A stretch of DNA of 64,000 bases from Pseudoalteromonas piscicida. Its GTDB lineage: Bacteria > Pseudomonadota > Gammaproteobacteria > Enterobacterales > Alteromonadaceae. The notes beneath the pieces were generated by a model, which had not been told where the DNA came from, ran no database searches, and saw only the letters and a list, made by a program, of their open reading frames with translations. Position numbers and translations under genes: made by a program. Each line of letters opens with the position of its first letter. Position 1 is the first letter of the stretch. The stretch is from contig NZ_NKHF01000096.1 of NCBI RefSeq assembly GCF_002744175.1, forward strand, positions 21,962 through 85,961. The letters are read 5' to 3'. Positions 34,201 to 39,950 of this stretch are shown one piece after another.

Positions 34201-37200
34201 AAAGCACTGAGGAAAACGTTAAATGGCGTTAGCTGCCAGCGCTTAGCCAGCTCAGATACCCGCAGATTAATATCGTTACTGATCACTTGTTTATGCACAG
34301 CTGCACGCGCTTTATGATCCGCTTTTTTCGCAAAATCAAACGGCAATGCACTGCTAGGGTTATGCTCAGCTAAGTATTGAGACCAAAAGTCGGTACTCAA
34401 CTCGGCCTGCTCACTGGTTAACCATTGCTGCTCTAGTTGGCAATAGTCGTCAAAAGCGCGGGCTTCTTCGTTGTGTTCAACACCATGATAAAGGCTATGT
34501 AGTGTCCGTAAAATAATATCTAGTGACCAGCCATCCACGATGCTGTGGTGTGCACCAATATATAACGTGGCACTATTATTATGAGTTAACAAAGCAACCC
34601 TAAAGAGACAATCTGTGTTTAAGTCATACACCTGCTGATTAAGTAAGTGCAGCTGTGTATTTACGTCTTGTTCGCTAGTACAGGCATGCTCTGTTACGCC
34701 ATCAAAACGACGTGTTTCGCGCCATAATTTACCATCATAAGCAAAGCCTTGTGTCAGCACTTCATGTTGATGAATTAACTCGTTTACCGCGACAGCTAAC
34801 CGTTTTGCATCAATGGGTGTCTGGCTCGTTAATGTTACTCCTAGGTTATAGGCAACACTATGAGGGTCTAATTGCTGCATAAAGTACATCCGCTGCTGCG
34901 CCGCTGATGCGAGCTTTTTATCGGTAGCACAAGCGGCTTGAAGCTCGACGTCACGCAATGGCTGCAGATGTACGGCCATTTCATGTAATCTTGGGTGTCT
35001 GCTAATACAAGCTGGGTCTAATTCAAAGCCGTGTAAATAAGCATGATGAACAAGCTTCATTGCCGCGATGGAATCACCACCCAAGTGATAAAAGTTGTCG
35101 GTTCTGCCTGCCTTCACCTCGAGCACGGTTTGCCATAACGTCGCCATCGCAGCTTCTAACTCACCTTGTGGGGCGATGTATTCAGATTGCTCGCCACGAT
35201 CAGCTGCGCTCGGCTCAGGCAAAGCTGCTTTATCAATCTTGCCGTTGGCATTTAAAGTAAAGCCAGAAACTTGAGTAATACTAGAAGGTAACATGTATGG
35301 TGGAAGACGCTCAGCAAGCCAAGATAACAGCTCGGCTCGGCGCTCCGCCGACAATGTCGTTGTATTGGTAAAACATATAAATGCGGCTAGGTACTTTTGG
35401 CCATTGCGCGTCATAACACGAACATGACTTTGGGCAATATCAGGGTGTTGACCGAGTTGCACCTGTACTTCCTCTGGTTCAATACGATGTCCCCGGATTT
35501 TTACTTGGTTGTCAGCACGTCCAACAAAGTGCAGTACGGCATGTTCATCCATCCACACCAAGTCACCAGAGCGATACATAGTACCTAAGTTAAATGGATC
35601 ACTCACGAATGCTTGTTCTGTTAATGTTGGTGCGGCTAGATACCCTTCCGCTAATCCATCACCCGCTAAGTAAAGTTCGCCGGTGACACCAAGTGGAAGT
35701 AGCTGCCCCTGAGGATCCAGTACATAATGATTGGAATAGGCACAGGCGCGTCCCAATGCAACCGAGTTTTGCTCCAGCGCTAACTCATCAAGCAGATGCG
35801 TGGTAGAAAACACCGAGTTTTCTGTGGGTCCGTAGCAGGCAATTAGTTTCCCTGAAAATGAATGTTGTAATAGGCGACGACAGGTTTCGACAGGGATCAC
35901 TTCACCACCGAACCACAAAGCCTCGAGACCACATAAGATGCTCGGATCAACTTGCACATACAAATTCACCAGCGCTACGGTTAAAAAGCTATGCGTGACA
36001 CCATGCTGAGTAAGTGCATTACCAAAACGCCTTGGATCTTGAACCTGCTCTTGTGAAATAACGGCCAACGATGCCCCATTTAATAGCGCCAGCCACATCT
36101 CAAAGCTACAGGCGTCAAATGCGGTATTATTACAAAAGGCAACCACACTGCTTTGGTCGGTATCAACATGGTCTAAGTTGAGTGCGATACGATTGAGGCC
36201 TCCGTGCTTTAATATCACACCTTTTGGCTTCCCCGTAGAGCCCGAAGTATACAAAATACAAGCTCGAGTACTCGGGTCCAACTCACTTATCACAGGTTCA
36301 ATAGCCGCTTCACTTAACGCTGTTTTATCAAGGTTTATCACCGCAACGTCGGGCACTCGCAGGGTAAAGCTTTCCCCGCATACAAGCGCGGCAAATTGAC
36401 ACTGTTCATGCAATAAAGTCAGGCGCTCTATGGGAGTATTTAACGCAATCGGTACGTAGGCGGCGCCCAGTTTAACGATTGCCAAGCACGTCTCAACCAG
36501 TGCGGCTGAACGTGGTAGCGCCACCGCTACGGTATCTCCACTAGAAACACCAAGCCCCTGTAAGATGTGCGCCAATTGTTCACTGCGCTTGTCCAACTGC
36601 TCATAGGTAAGGTGAAGCGCTTCCTCTCGTACTGCTATTTGCTGCGGATGAGCCGCGACTCTTGCCCGAAAGACACTAACTAAGTCGCTGATCTCAGCTT
36701 TTGCCTGGTAGTTTGGCTGTCCAAGCTCTAGCAATGTTTCTGCTTGCTCTCCAACTAGGGCTAAGGTGTTTAATGGCGCTTGCGGCGTTGAGGTTGCAGC
36801 CTCTAAAAAACCTAAAAAGCCGCTAAATAGACTATGAGCAATCGCTTCACTGTAAAGTGCTGTTGCAAATGACATCTCACAGCTATATCCAGATTCGGTA
36901 TGGCGCAAACATAATAATATCGCCATTTGTGACAAGTTGACTTCAGCGCTTTGGCTGCAACTGGCAAATCCAAGTTGTGTAAATGCAGCGCAACCGGCAT
37001 GACTTTCTAGTTCATGTTGCAGCGCCAGCTGGCTAAGCGCTTCATTTGATACGGGCGCAGCAGAGGCTAAAGTGGTCTCACATTCTCTAATTGCCTGAGA
37101 AAAGTCTGACGTAAGGTCAATATTGAACAACGCTATTTGCTGCGATAGAGGCGCAGTCTCTACTGCAAGCACTTGCTCAGAATGCAGGGTAAGTCTTGCT

Positions 37201-37421
37201 AAATAAGCGATAAACGCGGTGAGCAAAGTACTGCTGGCGGATGCTTCAGTTGCACTTAGTAAGCTTGAAACATCGGCTACATAATGCGTATGCTCCTGAT
37301 TTGCCGAATGCTGTATATTTTCTGAGGCCGGTATCGCTGAGCGAAACCCACGTTTCGCTTGACTTTCGAACCAGCGCGCTGCTGTCGATAATTGCATTGA
37401 AGTCTTAGAATTATTGTTCAT
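16260..37421 (-). CDS. Seven-module nonribosomal peptide synthetase (half C)-A-T-(C-A-T)x6
   Basis: 7053 residues. Carrier serines lie near residues 784, 1803, 2839, 3871, 4910, 5959 and 6983. C-domain motifs: HHSIVDG (~960), HHLISDA (~1985), HHIALDG (~3018), HHVITDA (~4053), HHAMADG (~5095), SHLIADG (~6145). Residues 1-245 are only the distal half of a C domain with no HHxxxDG. There is no epimerase, methyltransferase or thioesterase. Pocket residues aligned by eye to GrsA: A1/A3/A5 D(A/G)F(L/M)WG..F (unassigned, probably hydrophobic); A2 and A4 DIWQITADDK, close to Dab-type codes as I remember them; A6 DFWSVGMVHK, threonine-like; A7 DSLLLAAVGK, unassigned. The C-terminus is a basic tail (GNKRRQARQRQRRGKETC) that probably docks to the PKS. 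Start at 37421, 36 bases after the protease stop, with a modest GGA site. Confidence 0.96.
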   Translation of the reverse strand: MNNNSKTSMQLSTAARWFESQAKRGFRSAIPASENIQHSANQEHTHYVADVSSLLSATEASASSTLLTAFIAYLARLTLHSEQVLAVETAPLSQQIALFNIDLTSDFSQAIRECETTLASAAPVSNEALSQLALQHELESHAGCAAFTQLGFASCSQSAEVNLSQMAILLCLRHTESGYSCEMSFATALYSEAIAHSLFSGFLGFLEAATSTPQAPLNTLALVGEQAETLLELGQPNYQAKAEISDLVSVFRARVAAHPQQIAVREEALHLTYEQLDKRSEQLAHILQGLGVSSGDTVAVALPRSAALVETCLAIVKLGAAYVPIALNTPIERLTLLHEQCQFAALVCGESFTLRVPDVAVINLDKTALSEAAIEPVISELDPSTRACILYTSGSTGKPKGVILKHGGLNRIALNLDHVDTDQSSVVAFCNNTAFDACSFEMWLALLNGASLAVISQEQVQDPRRFGNALTQHGVTHSFLTVALVNLYVQVDPSILCGLEALWFGGEVIPVETCRRLLQHSFSGKLIACYGPTENSVFSTTHLLDELALEQNSVALGRACAYSNHYVLDPQGQLLPLGVTGELYLAGDGLAEGYLAAPTLTEQAFVSDPFNLGTMYRSGDLVWMDEHAVLHFVGRADNQVKIRGHRIEPEEVQVQLGQHPDIAQSHVRVMTRNGQKYLAAFICFTNTTTLSAERRAELLSWLAERLPPYMLPSSITQVSGFTLNANGKIDKAALPEPSAADRGEQSEYIAPQGELEAAMATLWQTVLEVKAGRTDNFYHLGGDSIAAMKLVHHAYLHGFELDPACISRHPRLHEMAVHLQPLRDVELQAACATDKKLASAAQQRMYFMQQLDPHSVAYNLGVTLTSQTPIDAKRLAVAVNELIHQHEVLTQGFAYDGKLWRETRRFDGVTEHACTSEQDVNTQLHLLNQQVYDLNTDCLFRVALLTHNNSATLYIGAHHSIVDGWSLDIILRTLHSLYHGVEHNEEARAFDDYCQLEQQWLTSEQAELSTDFWSQYLAEHNPSSALPFDFAKKADHKARAAVHKQVISNDINLRVSELAKRWQLTPFNVFLSAFYAQLGYQNGERQLTLGTAVAGREWGGFADTVGMFVNTLALNFSVDLSNSFQAICKQVGTENQQAFAQQQLPYERVQHSISGSESLFNVMFDMQNAITWGGNSEANWSSARMRVDDPQFDLTVTLESQHDGLNIICEYDAGLYQEATIVRFISAYRELIGKACEHPEQPLYELMALTSQEQQLVDNYASVRANSYPHQHYLDAFDASVAEFADAIAVQDSHTTLTYAQLDQQACALARALVEAGVKLEQPVAVHLARGHKVLVAMLAIAKAGGSYLPFDMRLPAQRIRSLIEDQSIEFVISDSEGPFTGVTVVGSDAVGCDTIELTQIPRFAAQLAYTLFTSGTTGKPKGAMTTHQGMVNHNYALLDELSFSTSDCFVQTAALSFDISVWQHLAPLMCGARVAILSDQEVLDPLLFLQALAHYNASVLQVVPAQLQQLIDQAAQLAHDPLAALRILIPTGEALPPSLARTWFDNYSIPMFNAYGPAECSDDVTLHHLSVAPPAHQSVLPIGKPITECGVYLLDEALQPVPVGAIGEICIAGEVVLGRGYLNAPALTANAFVANPFGAPGSRMYKTGDLGRFNFAGELEFVGRRDFQIKIRGMRIEIGEIESVMEMAPNTARCIVCAEQGLLLAYLESELSVDTLRLHAQEQLPEHMVPSYFVVMDNLPVTANGKVDRKALPTLAQVRTMEVGESPCGEVEQYLAKQYAQLLDLEVSQVYRDAHFFRLGGHSLLAMKLISALRKHYSLNEKATVKAIFDYPNLSELATFVAQSTIAPGEVLAQVTLADNQHFALTQTQQQMLWFEKLQPGTALYNMPNAWQIHGELESAKLEAAVTFLQRKHPMLRARIDEAHNLQFISEHIQPLTVTQVPKTTSMSQAVKVIAKQPFDLSAGLFEPILLCWPSGEQVLVFNMHHLISDAWSSQVMLADLMAFYSNQSVQDTSTYHYADLVNWQQQASYQQEVKEAVSWWCDYLHDAPHVSALPTAQKRPPQRTFQGQTWSFSLSSEASSAVAELAQDAEVSLFTLLLSCYTAYMSLLTGAEQLITGVPVAGRDRTEFDEVVGLFVNTLPFKAQCQPELSFTAYLAKTQQQWLEILAHQQAPLEAIIDGLGVERSAGINPLVQLMFNFEQGGASQTFGGLTCTEIVTDHDTAKFDCLLSMSYDGQLCRGSFELPSDLYHDAQAQALVKGFAYFVEQVVQDADKPLAAIPLIDTAQQQQVLELGQSLVSPQHTSSDLISSFMSSAAAYPQRIAVREGDKTLSYQALDRVTNQLAHYLIESGVQAGGHVAIVMPRSMDWILAAVAIIKTGAAYVPIDPRWPQERIHFVLQQANINIAFAEQSLSEQVSSLSLPTLLPQLSDYAITAPIKSVTADSVANIIYTSGSTGQPKGVLTPHRGITRLVLNPAEGGLDSHCVVSFMNNPAFDGATFEIWSALLSGGCLAVVTEQQVLAPTEFAKVVEQTGINYGFMTVALFNQYVKTDPRMLHSYRRLWIGGEAVSSPSCKALLESGFNGKLCNGYGPTENTIFSVTCEITLAMVQGTDVPLGHACAWGSHLILNAAGQLVPLGTPGELCLAGEGLAHGYLARPELTAQAFIQNPYGEGNLYRSGDQVYMAADGTIHFLGRIDNQVKIRGHRIEPEELKNQLDQHPDIENSVVVVKQRGELAYLAAYIKVAPQAQINRGSVLTWLKSRVAHYLLPSTVTLVEQFTLTHNGKVDARALPEPTEADWGKVIDDMPLTQQQQKLATIWHKLLKVTPTAKDNFFALGGNSILLMQLVSEVKMALATDLSIAELFMAQTLEEQAELLTQAERSQVAAISTPESFSQASPAQTRMYFMQQLEPTSTAYNINLVAECAALDAKQLQQALIVLSDMHPVLCQRFEEQAGVIQRIAGNPCQLEVVELDSDDQHEVERYAAQCVNKAFDLACDCPLRVTLINSQSRHFIALSAHHIALDGWSLNKLFNDLAVAYEGGELAVAEPFALDYNDYCYQQTNWMQSAEAQAQRAFWQAYLEQANEGVSLPVDHQKRPESNPVAAYYDINLEASVVAQIEQLASRYAVTPFNLYLCAFSLALSHASGERDLVIGTVSAGRTQSGFEQTLGMFVNTLSYRQRYSPQMRFVDLIKQSGHEFGAMMANQMLPYDEVMSALSRGGQSPLFNVMFDLQNSFSSDSLQLAGQPLTLLDLPADQPQFDMTVVLESLPQGTRLRFEYDATLYEPETIARFAHKYLTLLQQASAKPEQVIAEFELLDQGDNSIWHDFATLPATQHRNAHYLDVFDEVVAQYGDKIAVDDGQRSLTYRELNNEANRLAGVLLQQGAVADHPIAVHLTRSCHVMIAMLAIFKAGGCYLPLDTRLPTERIRMLLDEHHIKQVITDRAGPFDDVCVVHPNDRATQHVDLSAVVRHPEQLAYVLFTSGTTGKPKGAMTTHQGMVNHNWAALDTLKFSAVDTFAQTAALSFDISVWQYLGALMKGGCVAIFSDETVLDPLLFLQALTRHQVSVLQTVPVQLQQLMDEVAAGAYDSLGDLRHLIPTGEALPPEMARRWFKRYPHIPMMNAYGPAECSDDVTLHVMKETPAAFYAQLPIGKPVYQSAIYLLDADLLPVPQGAVGEICVAGEVVLGRGYLNAPSLTANAFVANPFGEPGSRLYKTGDLGRYNHLGELEFLGRRDFQIKIRGMRIEMGEIESVMEQAPETKRCVVSVENGVLIAYLESRAELAELKRHAAAWLPDFMVPTHYILMAQIPVTANGKVDRKSLPNLAEAGIDERGEAPQPGLESELAAHMATLLKIDVDRIGRQSDFFQLGGHSLLAMRLISTLRRALEVGNALTVKDLFEQPSPQALAQYITQLQPEARTQISHHELMPLQHFPLSAIQQQMVWFETLQPGTPLYNMPTLWRVHGHLDEAQLNLAMEQLQQQHPMLRARVQLAQQQQYISDDIQALELKTFDTDAALMAWCRERAEQSFDFAASLFAPYLLRSKQGEQVLMLMMHHVITDAWSSQLLLDDLRGLLSGEAVQNPNAITFSDVVHWQMSDSYQQQLAEQLNWWQETLGDATTVLSLPTPHRRPQQRSFVGYSIAFTLDDATSLGLSKLAQQQDASLFMVLLAAYNAYLSRLTGQQDLIVGVPVSGREHSELERVVGLFVNTLPLRSQCQHQAAFTDYLAQIKSQWLGVLAHQDVPFEHLVDALEQERIAGVNPLVQTLFTLDQQGGGAELETVQFSELEMSHDTAKFDLLLAMAEREGQVFGEFEFALDVFPKALGDQLVNGFIHFVGELVLAQSAPIASLSLVSAAQAEQLMALGQADFEAQAEPSDLVSGFAHVVAEHGERIAVKQQDSALSYRQLDEQANQLAHYLIEQGVQQNTLVAIAMSRSVDWIINALAIIKAGAGYVPLDPAWPQERIDFVAEQAAMQLVFVDKHSKATLSSNQLTSIDSRDLALTHYSTLAPFKSVSPETVAHVIYTSGSTGKPKGVITPHRGISRLVLNPEQGELTQNNVVSFMNNPAFDGASFEIWSALLSGACLAVISHSQVLSPADFGQALADYGVDYGFMTVALFNQYVQTDPTILHHYRVLWTGGEVIPIRYCRDLLASGYQGQLCSAYGPTENTIFSTTFALTPSVLAGQDVPLGRACAWSYHLVMDDHGSLLPLGVPGELYLGGAGVAHGYLNRPDLTEQAFVFTPYSEEKLYRSGDRVSQDSDGVLHFIGRTDNQVKIRGHRIEPEELQVRVNQHDAVELSYVQVRQDEEQVYLAAYVQLKPGHALTRQSLQQWLTDKVAHYLLPSTITFVERFKLNANGKIDSKVLPTPSAEDWGQLASSGALKGQAAQLADIWQELLGKQPSLQDSFFTLGGNSLLAMQLVNRVKDEFDIELPIAEVFLKQRLGDQLALLQQAQNDGAAGQQERIQAAAIDAIHPLSFAQERLWFLHDMEPESLAYHLPLAYRMRGKVRLDALSKAIELVANRHVVLKSRVVLDNEQAYQQADPSAKVPFNLHYCAEDELEAMMAKVSAMPFDLRQGPVFRADVFMLDSEDVALLINVHHAMADGWSLAIIADELRQAYRAYCDQQTPELPVLSCQYGDFAQWQRSHFDDHAFTAQLDYWRDTLADAPDLQLYTDRPRTQTRSEAGATYSCLLPQSLVTTLNSYERQGYSGFMVMMATFATVLRRYSGQDDIVIGTPVAGRATTQLEQLVGFFVNMLPLRLQFDAQQSFEQLLVLVQRQLAAAMANQQVPFERIVQEVVKVRDTSRTPVFQAVLSYQDLAYDGLELDGLEVSAIDPQLDVAKYDLLLNVTPQSEGTWLTMEYSSALFDESTIADMMSNFTAILTRMLAQPTAQLDSLPLLSDEVASKVCELYQRPRQDFMCDETTHARFERIAAQYPQHIAIVCEGQSIRYQMLNQQANRIAWQLIERGVTAGSLVGVCVDRSINMLIAILGVMKAGGAYVPLDPTHPQQRIDYIVNDADLTLVIGDVQYSGQFSTVEYLDTAMTMMSSHNSDNPPVRCQPEDLTYVIYTSGSTGTPKGVLLEHRNVVRLFDATATRIPITENDVWSLFSSCTFDFSVWEIWGALLHGGKLVVVPYETTRNSEAFHQLLCEQGVTQLSQTPSAFLQVVRENLQSSQQLPVRRVVLGGEEIDFTALRGWFERYQDDIEIINMYGITEITVHATHRRIQASDVLEQTATASLIGDGIADLDILILDEHQHLVPVGVAGEIYVAGAGLARGYLNLPEQTADRFITVNGDRLYRSGDLARVTVDGDLEYLGRCDNQVKIRGFRIELGEIEALLSDMSSVDEALVMAHKEPQGDTALVAYIMDSQGRASEQQLRAALQQRLPEYMVPAYFVMMEAFPLTANGKVDRRALPEPKAALQAREGELPQTNSEQFVAQVFAELLDLEVVYRDDNFFEIGGHSLLATRVISRLQKQFNYKIAMRDFFQMATVRELAALVGPDEPLTQEKTELAELPQVERQAATLMQQSFWIAQSLLGDKSAYNMPLALLIEGTYDLARIEHAVTALWQGHKALRVYLKQDTQGLWQHAREATAPVPFEVINLGPDESLIEHAQQLGAEPFSFDGDTLFKVVLLTKGAQACLQFVVSHLIADGWSLTILAEEFMALYQAKNTTMISGSDYWQYQALPQTQLEEGLDWWRGHLAAAPQSHQLPLQMERELSRQQGARREVVLTQDVTDDLTQLAQSQGMSSFMLLLAAWQLVQHKFTGETDLVTGFPVSGRDDVAFERTVGLFVNTLPLRGQLDPQQTLQQFLSQVRDSAFDALDHQTIPLSQIVEAVAPDRLAGMNPLFQITFSLHNLPSDSVTLDGLTITPVESEPESVKLDLCWFVQHSDDGMVIQLEYDVDLFEAGLIDSLIGSYEYALTQLSSWLAMPINELSVVSPKQQQKLSHWSQVDGQWPQTATLHGEFERRAEAYPDAVAVEVLNGTSLTYRMLDEKANGLARVLLARGVQVGSRVALCLPRNELSVIAALAVLKAGAAYIGLDPELPAERRDYILSDSDADLLLCTQETAQAVQGECLFLDDFEHIIASVERTNPQIKVRCDQLAYVIYTSGTTGRPKGTLLQHSAVMGFARNSDNLLDIQVGTRVLQFASIAFDSAVLEFWAALMNGATLLLADKMAVMPGIALAQTLETMQVNFAILFPSVLANTPVHAYPALHTILTAGEAPSYALLQSWSAPTRRIINAYGPSETGVGVSLGDFDISRNRKPHMGVPRPGSKLFVLDDQLQPVPPGAVGTLYIGGPCVGLGYWRKPDVTAARFTTHPSHGRLYNSGDLVRYDGDGNLVFIGRADNQIKLRGHRVELEEVEAVLCNLAEVSQAAVVPQYEGETVTALAAYIVTTAPAAQVKAQLQSLVPSYMVPQLWCELAALPTDVNGKIKRSALPAAEVVSSGPRQQASGQVQQTLMTLWQEILGHSDFGVTDNFFDVGGQSILATRLQAAINQAFEKEVELLALFKHTTISAQASWLSDETVAAKPKLGSQAGNKRRQARQRQRRGKETC
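22590..34900 (-). repeat. Duplicated dimodule inside the NRPS gene
   Basis: Approximate bounds. Modules 2-3 (about 28800-34900) and modules 4-5 (about 22590-28790) are two copies of a C-A-T-C-A-T block. C2/C4 share openings such as MYFMQQL. C3/C5 share WFEKLQPGT/WFETLQPGT and the rare HHxx(S/T)DAWS. A2/A4 share FTSGTTGKPKGAMTTHQGMV and the same pocket. A3/A5 share NNPAFDG(A)(T/S)FEIWSALLSG. Module 1 (A1-T1) is a third, truncated relative of A3/A5. Long similar tracts of this kind can recombine and change peptide length. Confidence 0.85.
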
Positions 37422-37457
37422 TTTTGTATTCCGTTAGTAAAACGTTCCTAGGGAAGC

Positions 37458-38657
37458 TCAGTGTTTATGGCGAATGTCAAAACTGGCGGCGTGAAAATTA
37501 ATATGCATGCGAAGGCTGTCTGCGGTGTCGACCCCCAGTCGACCATCGCAACGACTATGGCTGCAATCTTGATGGTCGGCACGTACCGTCAGTTTTTTAA
37601 AATGCTGTGTGATCGATGGAAAATGGATACTGATAGGGCCAAATTTAGCGGTTTTCTCCACCGCCCCTTTGCCCCCTAACCCATTAAACTTTCGCTCTTT
37701 CCAAGTAATGGATTGGTATTGTTCGGCACTTAAGTAATCACTGGTGATTTGACTCTCCATTGCGCCGGTATCTAAAAACCAGAGTTGATTTGTACTGTTT
37801 GCCTTGGTGATCACCATAGGGTCGTCAAACAGCCAGACGAGATTTCCGCTTTTCTCTTGCTGCAGCGTAGGCTTTTTGATTTCAGCGATTTGTTCTTCAA
37901 AATCAAGCGTTAAATCCAATGCTTTTATGATTGGCCAGCCGATAATGCCATCAAGTTGATACCAATTAATCCCTAAAAACCGTTGTTCGAGTTCGGTGTG
38001 ATCAACAACGAGCGCAAGCTGATCTTGGGCTTTAACCGGACCGAGCTGAAACGCTGGCAAGCGCACTAAGTCAGCCTTGACTGTATTTGCAGTTGCGGTA
38101 TCGATTTCGACTTGCTGCTGTGAGGCAATATCAAGTTGTAATTGCTTCACTACTTTATCTGTCACTAGACTTTGAGAAGCGCCGGTATCAAGCACAAAGT
38201 AGAACTCATGTCCGTTAAGCCTCAGCTTTACTCTTGGCAGAGGCACTAACCAGTGGCCTTGCAACGGGATGGAGGCTTGTGGTTGTTCGAAGTAAAGTTG
38301 TGGTAAAGGGCCAGAAGCGAGCGTGTTGGCTATCACAGCACTACTATGCGTAGGGGAAACAATTCCCTCGTCAACTAATTTGCGGATCTTTTCGTATTGC
38401 TGTTGCTCAGTCAGCAACGCAAGCCACTGCGGTAATACTTGCGGGACTTCCTTATATAGTTTTGCCAACTCAGTTTCAGCCAACGTAAAGTTGCCAGCTA
38501 ACATATGACGATAAATGTCGTTTAAAGTGCTTTGCTGCTTCTCGGTGATGGCTTCTAGTTTCGGTGCCCAAGCCTTTATCGCTGGGTCAACTTGTGCTTG
38601 GCTCATTGATATACCTAGGAATAAAATCAAAATAAAAAACAAGGTTCTATACTGCAT
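37458..38657 (-). CDS. Secreted two-lobed retropepsin-like aspartic protease
   Basis: 399 residues with a signal peptide (MQYRTLFFILILFLGISMSQAQ). An all-helical part (about 25-110) is followed by two aspartic-protease lobes. Each lobe has its own active-site motif: YFVLDTGASQSLV near residue 155 and LWFLDTGAMESQI near residue 292. Each has a downstream hydrophobic-Gly: LDGIIGWP and, in the second lobe, RLGVDT. One chain therefore carries a complete pepsin-like pair, whereas most bacterial retropepsin-like proteins have one lobe. Its reading frame overlaps the aspartate kinase gene by 11 bases and it directly precedes the NRPS, so it belongs to the operon. It may mature the peptide in the periplasm or destroy it for self-protection; the substrate is unknown. 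Confidence 0.85.
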   Translation of the reverse strand: MQYRTLFFILILFLGISMSQAQVDPAIKAWAPKLEAITEKQQSTLNDIYRHMLAGNFTLAETELAKLYKEVPQVLPQWLALLTEQQQYEKIRKLVDEGIVSPTHSSAVIANTLASGPLPQLYFEQPQASIPLQGHWLVPLPRVKLRLNGHEFYFVLDTGASQSLVTDKVVKQLQLDIASQQQVEIDTATANTVKADLVRLPAFQLGPVKAQDQLALVVDHTELEQRFLGINWYQLDGIIGWPIIKALDLTLDFEEQIAEIKKPTLQQEKSGNLVWLFDDPMVITKANSTNQLWFLDTGAMESQITSDYLSAEQYQSITWKERKFNGLGGKGAVEKTAKFGPISIHFPSITQHFKKLTVRADHQDCSHSRCDGRLGVDTADSLRMHINFHAASFDIRHKH

Positions 38658-39945
38658 CGTTCACTTCTATACATTGACTTTGTGTAATTTGCTGGCGTAA
38701 CTGGGCATGTGCAATCCGCATTGCTTGCGTTTTCTCTTCCGCGACAATAACGAGATTCACGCATTCGTTGGCACTATCGGAACACACTGCCAATACCGAT
38801 ATCCCGAGCTCGGATAGCTGACTTTTTAACGCCTGAGTATCAATAGCAAACTGGTTGCTGAATAATGTAAGCAGCAACAGGTTTTGACTTTTCTGTATCT
38901 CTTGAAGAGCATGTAATGTTTTGTCTTGTAGGAATAAGTCCATAACAAAACGCAGTTCAGCGGCACCTTTATCAACACAAAATAGTCCTAGGCGTTCGCC
39001 ATGGGGCAAGACTTGCACGCCACTCAATAACGCTAATGCACTCACAGGGGGACGCTCACCACCAAAATGAATATGAGTGGCTTTGGGCGTGTTTGGATTT
39101 TTTGGACACTTTAGCGAGAGGATTAACCGCTGTTGTCGCAATAACTGCAACGCGGGATAGTGGATCACAGACGCACCGAACTGTGATAAAACACACAGGT
39201 CGTCAAATGCAATATCGGTGATTAAACTGGCTTGTGGAATAATATTTGGATCGGCATTGCATAATCCTTCTACTTCTTTCCAAATTTCAAGGCGGCTTGC
39301 ATTTAACGCAACAGCCCAGATTGCAGCAGTTGTATCTGAGCCATTGCGACCTAATGTGGCGATTTGTCCATCTTCCGCGCGAGCAATAAATCCTTCACTG
39401 ACATTAACGTGCTTGGCTTGTCTCGCAACCTGTTGACACAAACGATTGATCTTCTCAATGGCTGGCTGATGTTCGGATTTTTCACCGCATAAATGAATAA
39501 ACTCTGCGGCATCCAAATAGCCACAACTGAGCCCTAATACACGTAAAATACCGATCATGATCTGTGCGCTCAGCCGCTCGCCGAGTGTGAGTAAGTCATC
39601 ATGAGCCACCTCTGGGTAATCAAGCAGCTCAAGTGCGTGGTCACATAGATCATAAATCACATGTTGGGTGGCGGTGAGCTCAGGCTCTGCCTGTAAAGTT
39701 AGGGCGCATTGCCGAAGTAACTCACTGTGGAACAACTTTACTTGTTCCAGTGCGCGTTTTTGGCTCGGTTTGTGTGAGTCAGCAAGAATGGTTTCAAGAT
39801 CATTTGTCACGTTGCCACAGCCTGACACTATCACGACGACTCGAGTGTGCTTCTGCTGTTGCTGGATAAGCCTTGCGACACGTAATATCGATTCAGCACA
39901 TCCCAAAGATGCACCGCCAAACTTCATGACAACGGGACAATTCAT
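38647..39945 (-). CDS. Aspartate kinase (cluster-dedicated)
   Basis: 432 residues. The kinase domain shows VVMKFGGASLG, VIVSGCGNVTNDL, DLLTLGERLSAQI, GRNGSDTTAAIWA and WKEVEGLCNADPNII. It phosphorylates aspartate, the first step to aspartate semialdehyde. The C-terminal 130 residues are ACT-like but divergent, so feedback control by lysine or threonine may be reduced (inference). It lies between the diaminobutyrate aminotransferase gene and the protease gene. The pair needs only the semialdehyde dehydrogenase of primary metabolism to make Dab. The start is five bases after the aminotransferase stop. Confidence 0.92.
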   Translation of the reverse strand: MNCPVVMKFGGASLGCAESILRVARLIQQQQKHTRVVVIVSGCGNVTNDLETILADSHKPSQKRALEQVKLFHSELLRQCALTLQAEPELTATQHVIYDLCDHALELLDYPEVAHDDLLTLGERLSAQIMIGILRVLGLSCGYLDAAEFIHLCGEKSEHQPAIEKINRLCQQVARQAKHVNVSEGFIARAEDGQIATLGRNGSDTTAAIWAVALNASRLEIWKEVEGLCNADPNIIPQASLITDIAFDDLCVLSQFGASVIHYPALQLLRQQRLILSLKCPKNPNTPKATHIHFGGERPPVSALALLSGVQVLPHGERLGLFCVDKGAAELRFVMDLFLQDKTLHALQEIQKSQNLLLLTLFSNQFAIDTQALKSQLSELGISVLAVCSDSANECVNLVIVAEEKTQAMRIAHAQLRQQITQSQCIEVNDAV

Positions 39946-39950
39946 CTTAC

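Noticed and set aside
16260..37421. Many + strand open frames of 60-104 codons opposite the NRPS
   Set aside because: They mirror conserved NRPS codons, recur at the same place in each module and have no start signals.
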